A stretch of DNA of 64,000 bases from Caldilineaceae bacterium (GTDB lineage Bacteria; Chloroflexota; Anaerolineae; Caldilineales; Caldilineaceae), in assembly GCA_022842065.1 (NCBI GenBank), contig JALHQH010000048.1:1-64000 (forward strand), in the 5' to 3' direction. The translations under genes and the position numbers were made by a program. Below the pieces are notes generated by a model. That model ran no database searches, was not told where the DNA came from, and saw nothing but the letters and a program-made list of their open reading frames with translations. Positions 52,595 to 63,100 of the stretch are shown here, piece after piece. The first letter of the stretch is position 1. Each line of letters opens with the position of its first letter.

Positions 52595-53923
52595 ATGCAA
52601 CGAGCAGAACAAGCCGTCGTGATTGGCGGCAGTATGGCAGGACTCTGGACGGCACGCGTCCTCGCCGATCACTTCGAGCACGTAACCATAATCGAACGTG
52701 ACCAACTCCCAGATGGGGCGCAGTCGCGGCCTGGGGTGCCACAAGACAAACATGTCCATGTCTTACTGGCACGCGGGCTGCAGATCATGACGCAACTCTT
52801 TCCGGGGATCGAGCAAGATTTCCAGACCGCCGGTGCGGTGCAGGTCAACCTCAACCGCGATGTGCGGAGTAAAGTGCGTGGGCGTTGGTTGCCCCGCTTT
52901 GTTGGCCCCTATGAAACCTATGCCTGTAGCCGGGTATTGCTGGAAAGCATTTTACGCCGCCGCGTCCGGGCCTTACCCAATGTTACCTTTTGTGATGGCG
53001 TGCAGGCCACCGGGCTGATCGCTGACGGGACAAAGGTCACGGGGGTGCAGCTCCATCACAAACAGACGGCGCAGGATAGCAGCCAAGCCGCGGCGTTCGT
53101 GGTCGATGCCAGTGGCCGCGGCACCAAGGTCCCCGAATGGCTGACCGCGCTTGGCTTTGCGCCACCGGCGGAGACAGTGATCGATGCCAAGGTTGGTTAT
53201 GCCGGGCGCCGCTATCGTAAACCGGCCGATTATGCAGACTGGCATATTCTCGCCATTGGGGCGGAACCCCCCAGCAAGAGTCGGCAGGCGTTAATCTACG
53301 AAGAAGAGCAGGGCATTTGGATGGTCATGTTGGCCGGGGTGATGGGGGATTATCCGCCGGTTGAGGAAGAGGACTTTTTGGCTTTTGCCCAGTCGATTGA
53401 TCCCGAACTCGCCGCGGCGATCAAGGCTGCCGAACCGATCAGCGCGATCTTTGGCTACCGGCGCACCGAAAATCGCCGCCGTCTCTACGAGGATCTGGCC
53501 CGGTGGCCAGAGCGGCTGATCGTCGTAGGCGATGCGGCCTGTGGTTTTAATCCCATCTATGGCCAGGGCATGACGGTCGCCGCGCTGACGGCAGTGGCAT
53601 TGGGCGAGGCGCTGGCACAGGCCGCGACGCTCGATGGTCTGGCCGTCCGCTTCCAACGTCAGATCCCCAAACTCGTGGCCCCCGCCTGGCTATTGGCGAC
53701 CGGGGCGGACTTTGAATGGATTGGCCGCCCACCGTCAGCAAACCCGCTGACCAGGTTTACCGGCTGGTATTTGCCCCAAGTCTTGGCTGCCCTGCCCCAG
53801 GATCGCGCTGTCCATCGGGCGTTCTCGGCAGTGCAACATCTGATCAAAGGGCCAGAATCGCTTTTCGCCCCCCATATCGTTGCCCACGTGCTCTACCGGA
53901 GCTGGCGTAACAGACTGACGTAA
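52595..53923 (+). CDS. FAD-dependent oxidoreductase (group A monooxygenase-like)
   Basis: 442 residues from the ATG at 52595; a longer frame starts inside the repeat element and is not used. The FAD fold is AVVIGGSMAGLWTARVLADHF (about 7-27) followed by IIERDQLP. HVHVLLARGLQIM and the Arg/Trp-rich FVGPYETYACSRVLLESILRRR fit the tryptophan halogenase/geranylgeranyl reductase-like group; the second FAD motif is IVVGDAACGFNPIYGQGMTVAA (about 309-330). The halogenase GWxWxIP motif is absent, so halogenation is unlikely. It may act on a hydrophobic substrate. The enoyl-CoA hydratase-like gene follows by 3 bp, so the two are cotranscribed. Confidence 0.8.
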   Translation: MQRAEQAVVIGGSMAGLWTARVLADHFEHVTIIERDQLPDGAQSRPGVPQDKHVHVLLARGLQIMTQLFPGIEQDFQTAGAVQVNLNRDVRSKVRGRWLPRFVGPYETYACSRVLLESILRRRVRALPNVTFCDGVQATGLIADGTKVTGVQLHHKQTAQDSSQAAAFVVDASGRGTKVPEWLTALGFAPPAETVIDAKVGYAGRRYRKPADYADWHILAIGAEPPSKSRQALIYEEEQGIWMVMLAGVMGDYPPVEEEDFLAFAQSIDPELAAAIKAAEPISAIFGYRRTENRRRLYEDLARWPERLIVVGDAACGFNPIYGQGMTVAALTAVALGEALAQAATLDGLAVRFQRQIPKLVAPAWLLATGADFEWIGRPPSANPLTRFTGWYLPQVLAALPQDRAVHRAFSAVQHLIKGPESLFAPHIVAHVLYRSWRNRLT

Positions 53924-53926
53924 CCG

Positions 53927-54697
53927 ATGCAAACGCACATTACCTATCGCCGCCACAAAGATGTTGTTCACCTGACCTTTGCCCCCGAGGAAGAGGGCGC
54001 GCCCCCAGCCCTTGACCTGGATGTACTCGACCGGCTGGCCGATCTGCTTGATCGAATTGAAGAAGAGCGCGAACAGGTGCGAGCCGTCGTGATCCGCAGC
54101 ACCAATGACAAATATTTCCTATTGGGAACCAGCCACAAGGCCCTGGCCGATCTGGACACGCAGCGCGTGGTCAGTTGGGTGCAGCGCGGGCACGAGGTCT
54201 TTAATCAACTGGCCGAATTTCCCCTGCCGGTGATCGCCTGGGTCGAAGGTTACGCCCTGGGCGGGGGGCTAGAGTTAGCGCTGGCCTGTGATCTCATTCT
54301 TGCCACGGATAGCGCCAAACTGGGGCAGTCCGAAACGCGGCTGGGGTTGGTCTCTAGTTGGGGGGGCAGCTATCGCCTGCCGCGGCGGGTGGGGTTGGCC
54401 AAGGCCAAAGAGATGTTCTTCACCGGCAGCATCCTTGATGCTCGTAGTGCCTATGATGTGGGGCTGGTCGACTTTGTGGGCATCCGCGAAGCGGTGCAAA
54501 AACATCTCGATGCCCTGCTAGATGGCATCCGCCAATGTAGTCCCCTGGCGGTGGCCCAAATGAAATTACTCCTGGATGACAGCCTCGACACCACCGTCGA
54601 CGAAACCGCGCTGGCCGAAGCCAGCGCCGCCCTGCGCTGTCTGCAACATGCCGAAACCAAAACACGGATTGCTGATTATTTGGCGGGGCAGGGGTAG
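53927..54697 (+). CDS. Enoyl-CoA hydratase/isomerase family protein
   Basis: 256 residues of the crotonase fold. The CoA-binding and oxyanion parts are LLGTSHKALADL and VEGYALGGGLELALACDLIL (about 105-124). LGQSETRLGLVSSWGGSYRL (about 130-149) keeps one Glu of the usual catalytic pair; the second usual Glu position, in the segment DARSAYDVGLVD, is not acidic in the normal place. It may therefore be an isomerase or another crotonase-type reaction rather than a plain hydratase. It starts 3 bp after the flavin oxidoreductase gene, suggesting a shared pathway on a CoA ester or lipid. Confidence 0.83.
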   Translation: MQTHITYRRHKDVVHLTFAPEEEGAPPALDLDVLDRLADLLDRIEEEREQVRAVVIRSTNDKYFLLGTSHKALADLDTQRVVSWVQRGHEVFNQLAEFPLPVIAWVEGYALGGGLELALACDLILATDSAKLGQSETRLGLVSSWGGSYRLPRRVGLAKAKEMFFTGSILDARSAYDVGLVDFVGIREAVQKHLDALLDGIRQCSPLAVAQMKLLLDDSLDTTVDETALAEASAALRCLQHAETKTRIADYLAGQG

Positions 54698-54702
54698 CAA
54701 AG

Positions 54703-54899
54703 TTGCAGAGGGGCAAAGGGGCAAAGGGGCAAAGGGGCAAAGGGGCAGAGTTGTTGGGGTGTGGCCCTCAATTTGTGACCTTGCAATCCTGCAACCCTGC
54801 AACCCTGTCACCCTGTCACCTTGCAACCCTGCAACCCTGCCACCCTGCCACCCTGCCACCCTGCCACCCTGCCACCCTGCCACCCTGCCACCTTGTCCC
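54703..54899. repeat. Inverted tandem array (CCACCCTG / GGGGCAAA units)
   Basis: Left: five units of GGGGCAAA (54713-54748). Right: long tandem runs of about 8 bp, CCTGCAAC, CCTGTCAC and then eight or more CCACCCTG (54786-54893). It fills the gap between two convergent genes. Units resemble the array at 15713. Confidence 0.85.
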
Positions 54900-54901
54900 C
54901 T

Positions 54902-55381
54902 CTACTCATACGCCACCGGCAAAGGTTGGGGGGCGAAGAGATCGAGCAGGGTGAATTGGACAAAGACAGCGTAGTGCTGATCGGCGACCGTGCTTTGCTC
55001 AATCCGCGCCCAGCCAATCTGCGCCGAGCCATTGTCTTCATCCACCAGCGGGACCACCTGGCGGCCCAGGTGGCGCGGGTGGTCGGGATAGGTGACGCGG
55101 TCCAAATAGTAGGCTTCCGCTGCGGCCAACCAACCCCGGTTAAAGAGTTTCCAGGCCGTACAGAGGATGCCTTGGGGATGCAGGGTAAAGACAGTCTGCG
55201 CAGTGGCCAGGTCAACCGGGTAGATCCACTGATGCGCGCCCAGCTTGAGGACGCGCTCGGCGCGGTAGTGCCAGAGGGGCGCTTGATACTTTGCGCTCGA
55301 CTGGGCGATGGCCGCCGTTGTAGCCGGGGGCAGGGTAAAGGTATAGCCATTGGGAAAGCGGACAAGCTGGGGTTGTAACAT
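54902..55381 (-). CDS. Hypothetical protein (159 aa)
   Basis: 159 residues with a good ribosome binding site (AAAGGAATCCC before the ATG). No family is recognised. It reads as a mixed beta-rich soluble protein: LVRFPNGYTFTLPPATTAAI at the start, then Trp-rich strands (QAPLWHYRAERVLKLGAHQW, GWLAAAEAYYLDRVTYPDHP), and the ending FVQFTLLDLFAPQPLPVAYE. There is no signal peptide or membrane segment. It is convergent with the enoyl-CoA hydratase-like gene, with a repeat array between them. Confidence 0.7.
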   Translation of the reverse strand: MLQPQLVRFPNGYTFTLPPATTAAIAQSSAKYQAPLWHYRAERVLKLGAHQWIYPVDLATAQTVFTLHPQGILCTAWKLFNRGWLAAAEAYYLDRVTYPDHPRHLGRQVVPLVDEDNGSAQIGWARIEQSTVADQHYAVFVQFTLLDLFAPQPLPVAYE

Positions 55382-55601
55382 GGGATTCCTTTCGTAGCAG
55401 GGTTATAATGATGAAGCTTATTATACCCTGCACCCAGGCAACCATGCATACCAACCGGCGGCATGGGTGAATCTCAAATTAAATCCGGCATAAAAACCCC
55501 TCCCAGCCTCCCCCGTCACGGGGAAGGGGCCGGAGGATAGGGTTTATACCGAAACAATTTATTAACATGCATAAGGGCAGTGTCGCTGTGGAGTCAACTC
55601 A

Positions 55602-55665
55602 TGTGCGTCGCACTGGTCAAGCGTTGTTTCGTCACCCCGATCGTGTGCGACCAGTGCGACGCACA
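55602..55665. repeat. 17-bp inverted repeat with 30-nt spacer
   Basis: TGTGCGTCGCACTGGTC (55602-55618) is the exact reverse complement of 55649-55665. Each arm also holds the smaller palindrome GTGCG/CGCAC. It is in the 368-bp gap (55382-55749) between two minus-strand genes; the rest of that gap has a CCTCCC/GGGAAGG hairpin at about 55500-55525 and nothing else. Confidence 0.8.
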
Positions 55666-55749
55666 CGAATCCACGCAGCCCCAGCACTCATGGCGCGCAT
55701 GGCGGCCAACGGATTAGCAATCAGGGGCGGCGTTTTGCGCTGCCAGCGG

Positions 55750-56064
55750 TTAGAGCAACTGGGTAATCAGCCAAATCGCAACGGCGATCAACAGCAAGGC
55801 TAGCAGTAGCGTAGCCCAGGGGGAACGCTGGTCTGTGACGGGTGCACGCGTGGGTTCCACCAGGCGATTGGCCGCCTCGATACCCGCCGGGTCACGGGGT
55901 GTTGGGGCTGCGGTATAGGGATCGTTGGTGGTTTGGTGGGTAATAGCCGGGGCACCCACGACATGGGGGCGGTCGGCATCAAGCACTTGGACACCGCCAT
56001 GATTGGCGGCACTCGCCTGGATGCGGCGTTCCTGCTCGGTGGCAACAATGGGATCGTTCGTCAT
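55750..56064 (-). CDS. Tail-anchored small membrane protein (104 aa)
   Basis: 104 residues. AAGGAG lies about 9 nt before the ATG. The first about 80 residues are polar, rich in Thr, Pro, Ala and Asn and probably disordered (TNDPIVATEQERRIQASAAN). The last about 22 are a single hydrophobic helix (SPWATLLLALLLIAVAIWLI) ending in TQLL, so the protein would be C-terminally anchored with its bulk in the cytoplasm. Function unknown. Confidence 0.65.
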   Translation of the reverse strand: MTNDPIVATEQERRIQASAANHGGVQVLDADRPHVVGAPAITHQTTNDPYTAAPTPRDPAGIEAANRLVEPTRAPVTDQRSPWATLLLALLLIAVAIWLITQLL

Positions 56065-56419
56065 AGCAGCAACTCCTTCTGGTTGGCTAGGCAGGGTTTG
56101 GTCGGAAGCGTCATGGTTAGGGGACGCACCTTTTACACCTCTATTTTGGCAGTAGTACCCACCATTAAAAATAGATAATGGTATAGCGGGAATTTACAGG
56201 AGAGGATATAAGTTAGACACGCCTGACCTGATCGCATTTCCCTCGTCATCACCTGACCAGCGCGACGTGCGCGCGTCATTCTACTTTGCGCTATCTTAAG
56301 CATTTTTTGAACAATGTTTACCCAAAATACTATTTGACGTACAGAATGCTTTATGGTTTGATTATACAATGCCTTATCGTTACAAATGCGTTAATTAACT
56401 TCACTTTAAGTAGGTACGA
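56065..56419. other. Intergenic, upstream of the multi-PAS kinase
   Basis: 355 bp between divergent genes. The right part is AT-rich and should hold the kinase promoter; TTGACG (56334) with TTTGAT 17 bp later is a weak candidate. No repeats or hairpins stand out. The kinase ATG has no strong ribosome binding site. Confidence 0.4.
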
Positions 56420-59400
56420 ATGGTAGATTGCGTGTTGGCCCTCGACCCGTGTGCGCAAGAGCAAGAGACGCCAGCGACGACGTTGGCCCGGTATAAATCC
56501 CACATTGAACAACTGATGCAGATGGCCGCCAACCTCCAGCAGCAGGTCACGACCTTACGTCAAAGTGAAGCCATCTATCGCGCCACCTTTGAACAAGCCG
56601 CGGTTGGCATTGCCCACGTTGCGCCCGATGGCCGCTGGCTCCGGGTCAATCAGCGGTTGTGTCAGATTCTCGGCTATAGGGCTGAGGAGCTCTTAAACAC
56701 CAGCTTTCAAGCGCTGACCCACCCAGCTGATCTGCAAGTAGATATGCAGGGGGTGGCGCAAGTATTAGCCGGTGAGATCCAAACCTATAGCCTCCACAAA
56801 CGGTACCGCCACAAACAAGGCCACACGATCTGGGCCAATTTAACGGTAAGCCTGGTGCAGGCGGCTGAGGGTGTGTCCCCTTATTTTGTCTCAGTCGTCG
56901 AAGATATTACGCAACTGAAACAGGCCGAAGCAGCCTTGCAACAAAGCGAAGAGCGCTATCGGCGCATGGTCGAAGAGCAGACGGATCTGCTCTGCCGCTT
57001 TGATACTGATCTGAAACTGACCTTTGTCAGTCAACCTTACAGCCGGGCCTTTGGCCAATCCCCCGCCGCGTTAATCGGGCGTAGCATCCTCGACCTGATT
57101 CTGCCAGAGGAACAAGCGCGCGCACTTGACCATCTTGCCCCCCTCGACCCAAACCGACGCGTTGGCAGCTACGAAAATCGCGTGCGTCTGGCAGATGGCA
57201 CTTTACGCGCCTATCAGTGGACGACGCAGGTGTTGCTGGATGAGCGCGGGCAGATGGTGGAGTATCAAAGTGTCGGGCGCGATATTACCAAACGCAAACA
57301 GGCTGAAGAGGCCGAACGCGAACAGCGGCGTTATGCCGAAGCGCTGCGCGACAGCCTGGCCGCGCTTACAAGTACGCTGGATATTGAGCAGGTGCTCAAA
57401 CAAATTTTGCTATCAGCGGCAACCGTGGTGCCGAGTGAAGGTGGCAGCATTGTGCTCTTTGAAAATAACCAAGGGCGGGTAGCCTATCTGCGCGGCTTCA
57501 CCCCGGCCGTCGAGGCTTTCTTTGCCGACTATCGCTTTGCCCTGGATTCACCGATCTTTCAGAGATTGCTCACGCTGTCACAGCCCTATTTTGTGGCCGA
57601 TACCCATAACATGCCGGGGTGGGTGGTCTTTCCGTTGACCACATGGATTCGGGCGTCGATTGGCATCCCCATTGAATTGCGCGGCCAGGTGATTGGCTTA
57701 CTGATTGCTGATAGTGGGACCCCAGGGCATTTCAAGCCGACCGATATTGAGAAGCTCCAGGCCTTTGCCCGCTATGCCAGTCTAGCGTTGGAAAATGCCC
57801 ATCATGTGGCCAAGCTGGAAGAGCGGGTGGCGGCGCGCACGGCGGAACTACGCTATTATGCTGGTTTACAAGAGCAGGTCAGCGATGCGGTGATTGCCAC
57901 TGACCTGGACTTTCGCATCCGCAGTTGGAACCGCGCGGCAGAAGCTGTCTATGGCTGGCGCGCAGCCGAGGTGATGGGGAAGTCGGTAACCGAGGTCTTA
58001 CGTACCCATTATGACACCCCAGATCAGCGCGCACAAGCCCAACAAGCCCTTTTGCAACAAGGGTGGTGGCATGGTGAGGTCGTGCAGTGCCATCAAAATG
58101 GCACGGCGTTAGCGATTTTGGGTTCGGTGAGCATCCTTAAAGACGAGGCCGGCGTGCCCATTGGCGTGGTGGCGGTCAATCATGACATTACCGCGCGTAA
58201 ACGTGCGGAAGCAGCGCGCCAACGCGATGCGGCGGAGATCAGCGCGCTCTATAACAATGCCCCCTGTGGCTATCACTCGCTTGATCCGGCGGGTTACATT
58301 GTCCAAATCAATGACACCGAGTTGCGTTGGTTGGGCTACCGCCGCGAGGAAATCGTGGGCCGCCGCCAGCTCAGTGACTTCTTGACGCCAAGGGGCAACG
58401 CAACCTTTGCGGCGACCTTTCCCCAGTTCAAAGCGCAGGGTTGGATCAAAGATGTCGAACATGACTTGATTTGCAGAGATGGCCGGGTGATGACCATTTT
58501 GTTGAGTGCCGTGGCCGTTTACGATGAACAAGGCCAGTTTCAGGTGAGCCAGGCTACGCTTTATGATATCACGGCCCACAAACAGGCCCAGCAGATCATT
58601 CGGGACAATGAGAAAAAATTCCGGCTGCTCGTCGAGGTTGCGCCGCTGGCCATTTTGATTACTGATCACAACGGGCAGATCACTTTGATCAATGAGCACG
58701 CCGAACAGCTCTTTGGCTATCCTCGGGCGGAACTGTTGGGCGTGGCGGTCGAAGTGCTGGTGCCTGACCATGCGCGGATCGCACACCCGCAACACCGACA
58801 GGCTTATCTCGCCGCCCCAGGAGTACGACAGATGGCAGGTGACCGCGATCTCTATGCCATGCGCAAAGACGGCACGACTTTCCCCGTGGAAATTCAATTG
58901 AGTTTTGCCGAAAACCAAGTGGGTTGTTTTATTCGCGATATTACCGAACGCAAAGAGGCCGCGGCCGCCTTGCGCGAACAGCGCGATTTTCTACAACTGG
59001 TGATTGATCATGTGCCTAATTTAATCACGGTGAATGACCAGCATGGCGCTTTTCAACTGGTGAATGAAGGGGCCGCCCAAATTTATGGATTGACCGTTGC
59101 GGAAATGGTGGGCAAGACCGAGGCCGAAGTCAACCCCAATCCGGCCGAAGTGACCCTCTACCAACAGACCGATCAAGCGGCGTTGCTAAGCAAACAAGTG
59201 GTCTTTCGGCCGGAACAGCTGATTCTGGGCCGTTATTATCAGACGAGTAAGATACCGCTGCAACCGGCAGCCGACACGCCCACACGGTTGCTGGTGGTTT
59301 CGACAGACATTACCAAACGCAAAGAGACGGAAGTTCGGCTCCAGCAGAGCCTGGCCAAGGAAAAAGAGTTGAGTGCGCTCAAATCGCGTTTTGTCTCGAT

Positions 59401-60079
59401 GGCCTCGCATGAATTTCGGACACCACTGACCACGATCTTTGGATTGACCGAAATTTTATTAAACTATCGGCACAAACTGACAGAAGCGCAGTGGGCCCAA
59501 CGCTTGACCAAGATTCAGGAACAAATTCATTATCTCAATACGATTATGGAGAATGTCCTGCAATTGGCGCGCAGCCAATCCCCGCGCACCGAGTTTAAAC
59601 CGACGCTGCTGGATCTGGATGACCTTTGCCGGCAGATCATTGACGAATTTCAGAGTCAACCCTTGGTAGCCACGCGGCTGGTCTACCACGGGACGGCAGG
59701 AGCAGCGCCTGTGCCCATCGACCAACAGCTCATGCGCCAACTCATTAATAACCTGGTTTCGAATGCCCTGAAATACTCACCACCCGCTCGGCCAGTGGTG
59801 GTAAAATTGACCGACCGCGGGCGCGACGTACAGTTACAGGTCTGTGATGAAGGGATCGGCATTCCGGAAGCCGACATGCCCCAGCTCTTTGAACCCTTTC
59901 ATCGGGCGACCAATGTGGGTGTCACCGCCGGCACCGGCCTGGGGCTGGTCATCGCCAAAGAAGCGGTTGACCTGCACGGCGGCACCATCGTCGCCGAAAG
60001 CCAAGTGGGGGTGGGGACAACCTTTACGGTGACGCTGCCGGTCGCTGTGCGGCGGGAAGAAGCGAAACTGCTGGTGTAA
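56420..60079 (+). CDS. Soluble multi-PAS/GAF sensor histidine kinase
   Basis: 1219 residues with no membrane segment. In order: a short coiled coil, PAS1 (about 40-170, YRATFEQAAVGIAHVAPDGR), PAS2 (about 172-295), GAF (about 305-465, SLAALTSTLDIEQVLKQILL), PAS3 (about 478-595, VSDAVIATDLDFRIRSWNRA), PAS4 (about 605-725), PAS5 (about 730-855, VEVAPLAILITDHNGQITLI) and PAS6 (about 858-975). HisKA follows with His997 in SMASHEFRTPLTTIFG, then HATPase (about 1100-1215) with NNLVSNALKYSPPA, DEGIGI and GTGLGLVIA. No receiver domain and no response regulator lie nearby. It should integrate several cytoplasmic signals. Its stop is 83 bp from the CRISPR array. Confidence 0.92.
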   Translation: MVDCVLALDPCAQEQETPATTLARYKSHIEQLMQMAANLQQQVTTLRQSEAIYRATFEQAAVGIAHVAPDGRWLRVNQRLCQILGYRAEELLNTSFQALTHPADLQVDMQGVAQVLAGEIQTYSLHKRYRHKQGHTIWANLTVSLVQAAEGVSPYFVSVVEDITQLKQAEAALQQSEERYRRMVEEQTDLLCRFDTDLKLTFVSQPYSRAFGQSPAALIGRSILDLILPEEQARALDHLAPLDPNRRVGSYENRVRLADGTLRAYQWTTQVLLDERGQMVEYQSVGRDITKRKQAEEAEREQRRYAEALRDSLAALTSTLDIEQVLKQILLSAATVVPSEGGSIVLFENNQGRVAYLRGFTPAVEAFFADYRFALDSPIFQRLLTLSQPYFVADTHNMPGWVVFPLTTWIRASIGIPIELRGQVIGLLIADSGTPGHFKPTDIEKLQAFARYASLALENAHHVAKLEERVAARTAELRYYAGLQEQVSDAVIATDLDFRIRSWNRAAEAVYGWRAAEVMGKSVTEVLRTHYDTPDQRAQAQQALLQQGWWHGEVVQCHQNGTALAILGSVSILKDEAGVPIGVVAVNHDITARKRAEAARQRDAAEISALYNNAPCGYHSLDPAGYIVQINDTELRWLGYRREEIVGRRQLSDFLTPRGNATFAATFPQFKAQGWIKDVEHDLICRDGRVMTILLSAVAVYDEQGQFQVSQATLYDITAHKQAQQIIRDNEKKFRLLVEVAPLAILITDHNGQITLINEHAEQLFGYPRAELLGVAVEVLVPDHARIAHPQHRQAYLAAPGVRQMAGDRDLYAMRKDGTTFPVEIQLSFAENQVGCFIRDITERKEAAAALREQRDFLQLVIDHVPNLITVNDQHGAFQLVNEGAAQIYGLTVAEMVGKTEAEVNPNPAEVTLYQQTDQAALLSKQVVFRPEQLILGRYYQTSKIPLQPAADTPTRLLVVSTDITKRKETEVRLQQSLAKEKELSALKSRFVSMASHEFRTPLTTIFGLTEILLNYRHKLTEAQWAQRLTKIQEQIHYLNTIMENVLQLARSQSPRTEFKPTLLDLDDLCRQIIDEFQSQPLVATRLVYHGTAGAAPVPIDQQLMRQLINNLVSNALKYSPPARPVVVKLTDRGRDVQLQVCDEGIGIPEADMPQLFEPFHRATNVGVTAGTGLGLVIAKEAVDLHGGTIVAESQVGVGTTFTVTLPVAVRREEAKLLV

Positions 60080-60162
60080 CCATGCCGCCGGCGAAGGTGA
60101 CCGGCGGATACCACGCAGGGAACGGCGACGCCCAGCGGCAACACAAGCCAAAAGATGGATTC

Positions 60163-63100
60163 GTTTCAATATCCGCTCTATCGGATCACTTTGGTCGTCT
60201 TGAACATGATTTTGTAGGACGCGACCAGGTCAGCACGTTTCAATATCCGCTCTATCGGATCACTTTGGTCGTCTCGCCGCGGTGCCAAATGTGATCTGAT
60301 TGCCCGATGGTTTCAATATCCGCTCTATCGGATCACTTTGGTCGTCGCGGAAGGGGCGGAGGTGCGCCGGTTGGCGGCGGATGTTTCAATATCCGCTCTA
60401 TCGGATCACTTTGGTCGTCTCGCCATCCATCCCGCCAAAACCAAAGTTCTCAGTATGTTTCAATATCCGCTCTATCGGATCACTTTGGTCGTCCCCTTTG
60501 CCCAACTGCGAACGATGGCACGCAGCCAGTTTCAATATCCGCTCTATCGGATCACTTTGGTCGTCACAATGGCAGACAATTACACCCTTTTGCCTGACAG
60601 TGTTTCAATATCCGCTCTATCGGATCACTTTGGTCGTCGTCGTCAGTATTCGCGACCGCGATGGGGTCAGCAGGTTTCAATATCCGCTCTATCGGATCAC
60701 TTTGGTCGTCGTTGGTAATCATGGCACGCGCTCAATCGGCAAGGTCGTTTCAATATCCGCTCTATCGGATCACTTTGGTCGTCTGCTCGCGTCGCGGCCA
60801 TTACGCAGGCCACCACGCTGTTTCAATATCCGCTCTATCGGATCACTTTGGTCGTCCAGGATGTACCGCAACCGCACGTTTCGATTGCTGGCGTTTCAAT
60901 ATCCGCTCTATCGGATCACTTTGGTCGTCCCGGAATCCTGAACCAAGAGCGTGGTTAACTAGTGCGTTTCAATATCCGCTCTATCGGATCACTTTGGTCG
61001 TCGCCGCCCAATGGCAACCGCTGATCGCCGCCTGGTGTTTCAATATCCGCTCTATCGGATCACTTTGGTCGTCGGGCTGCCATCTTGCGCGTGCCAAACT
61101 CAACCAAATGTTTCAATATCCGCTCTATCGGATCACTTTGGTCGTCAAAGCGGCCTGGCTAGCCCCGGCCGCCGTGGTCGTCAGTTTCAATATCCGCTCT
61201 ATCGGATCACTTTGGTCGTCGTCGGTATTGAATCTCTAGCTTCATTTTTGCCTCCTGTTTCAATATCCGCTCTATCGGATCACTTTGGTCGTCGTCGGTA
61301 TTGAATCTCTGGCTTCATTTTTGCCTCCTGTTTCAATATCCGCTCTATCGGATCACTTTGGTCGTCGCAGCAGCGCCAGCCCACACGGTCGCGGTCGGCA
61401 TTTGTTTCAATATCCGCTCTATCGGATCACTTTGGTCGTCACGGTGATGCGCAGAAGATTTTCATTGATGAGGAAGTTTCAATATCCGCTCTATCGGATC
61501 ACTTTGGTCGTCTGTATCGCCATGCGCCGACACGCCTGTGCCAAATTCGGTTTCAATATCCGCTCTATCGGATCACTTTGGTCGTCAACGACATCTGGCG
61601 CACGGGGATCAACATCAGTGTTTCAATATCCGCTCTATCGGATCACTTTGGTCGTCTGCTTGGTTGACAGATCCGCACTAGCCGTCAAGCCAGTTTCAAT
61701 ATCCGCTCTATCGGATCACTTTGGTCGTCGTTCTAAGTGTTAGGTAGTAACGTCATCGCTTTCATCGTTTCAATATCCGCTCTATCGGATCACTTTGGTC
61801 GTCATGAGCAGGGAAGAGATCAAGTTGTCGCCGGAATACGTTTCAATATCCGCTCTATCGGATCACTTTGGTCGTCCCAACCGTATTGCGTTGTAAACTC
61901 AGCGTAAACATGTTTCAATATCCGCTCTATCGGATCACTTTGGTCGTCAGTAGTCCACGATTGCACGTCTTCCGCTGTCACGATTGTTTCAATATCCGCT
62001 CTATCGGATCACTTTGGTCGTCCCGGAATCCTGAACCAAGAGCGTGGTTAACTAGTGCGTTTCAATATCCGCTCTATCGGATCACTTTGGTCGTCTCCGT
62101 TGATGGCGTTGTTGGCAATGTCTTTATTCGGTTTCAATATCCGCTCTATCGGATCACTTTGGTCGTCTTGTGTGTCCAAAGGTAGTGGACCAAGGCAACG
62201 ACTGTTTCAATATCCGCTCTATCGGATCACTTTGGTCGTCTCTGCGGCTACGCCCACAGCCTTGCTCTAGCTGTTGTTTCAATATCCGCTCTATCGGATC
62301 ACTTTGGTCGTCATAAATTCACCAAGGCAAGCCGATTCGTTTTGTATGTTTCAATATCCGCTCTATCGGATCACTTTGGTCGTCCACGAGCGCATGGTGT
62401 GCCGGTACTGTCTGCGGCAAGTTTCAATATCCGCTCTATCGGATCACTTTGGTCGTCATCAGAAAAACACTTCCCGCGCTCAATCCAGAAATTGTTTCAA
62501 TATCCGCTCTATCGGATCACTTTGGTCGTCACCCATCGTTGACGCGTTGACCACCGAAGAGCCAGGTTTCAATATCCGCTCTATCGGATCACTTTGGTCG
62601 TCCAATGGCCCCCCATAGACCGATATGAAGCAAGTCAGTTTCAATATCCGCTCTATCGGATCACTTTGGTCGTCTGCGCAAATAATCGTTACAAGCTTGC
62701 ACCGCCCGAGTTTCAATATCCGCTCTATCGGATCACTTTGGTCGTCGGCCCGATTCAGCCACATGTCATCAGTCAAGCTGCTGTTTCAATATCCGCTCTA
62801 TCGGATCACTTTGGTCGTCCAGAACGCCGACGTACTGACCGGTGGTAAACGTATTGTTTCAATATCCGCTCTATCGGATCACTTTGGTCGTCAAGGCCTC
62901 ACCCGCCACATTCTCCTCCACCGTGCTGTTTCAATATCCGCTCTATCGGATCACTTTGGTCGTCTTTCTCGTTCCTGATCATCATCCTACTCATGCTCTG
63001 TTTCAATATCCGCTCTATCGGATCACTTTGGTCGTCATGGTATGGCGATGTGGCCGATAGCACCGTGAGCCTGTTTCAATATCCGCTCTATCGGATCACT

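Noticed and set aside
54576..54974. Plus-strand frames through the CCACCCTG array
   Set aside because: Frames arise from 8-bp tandem units and overlap real genes at both ends.
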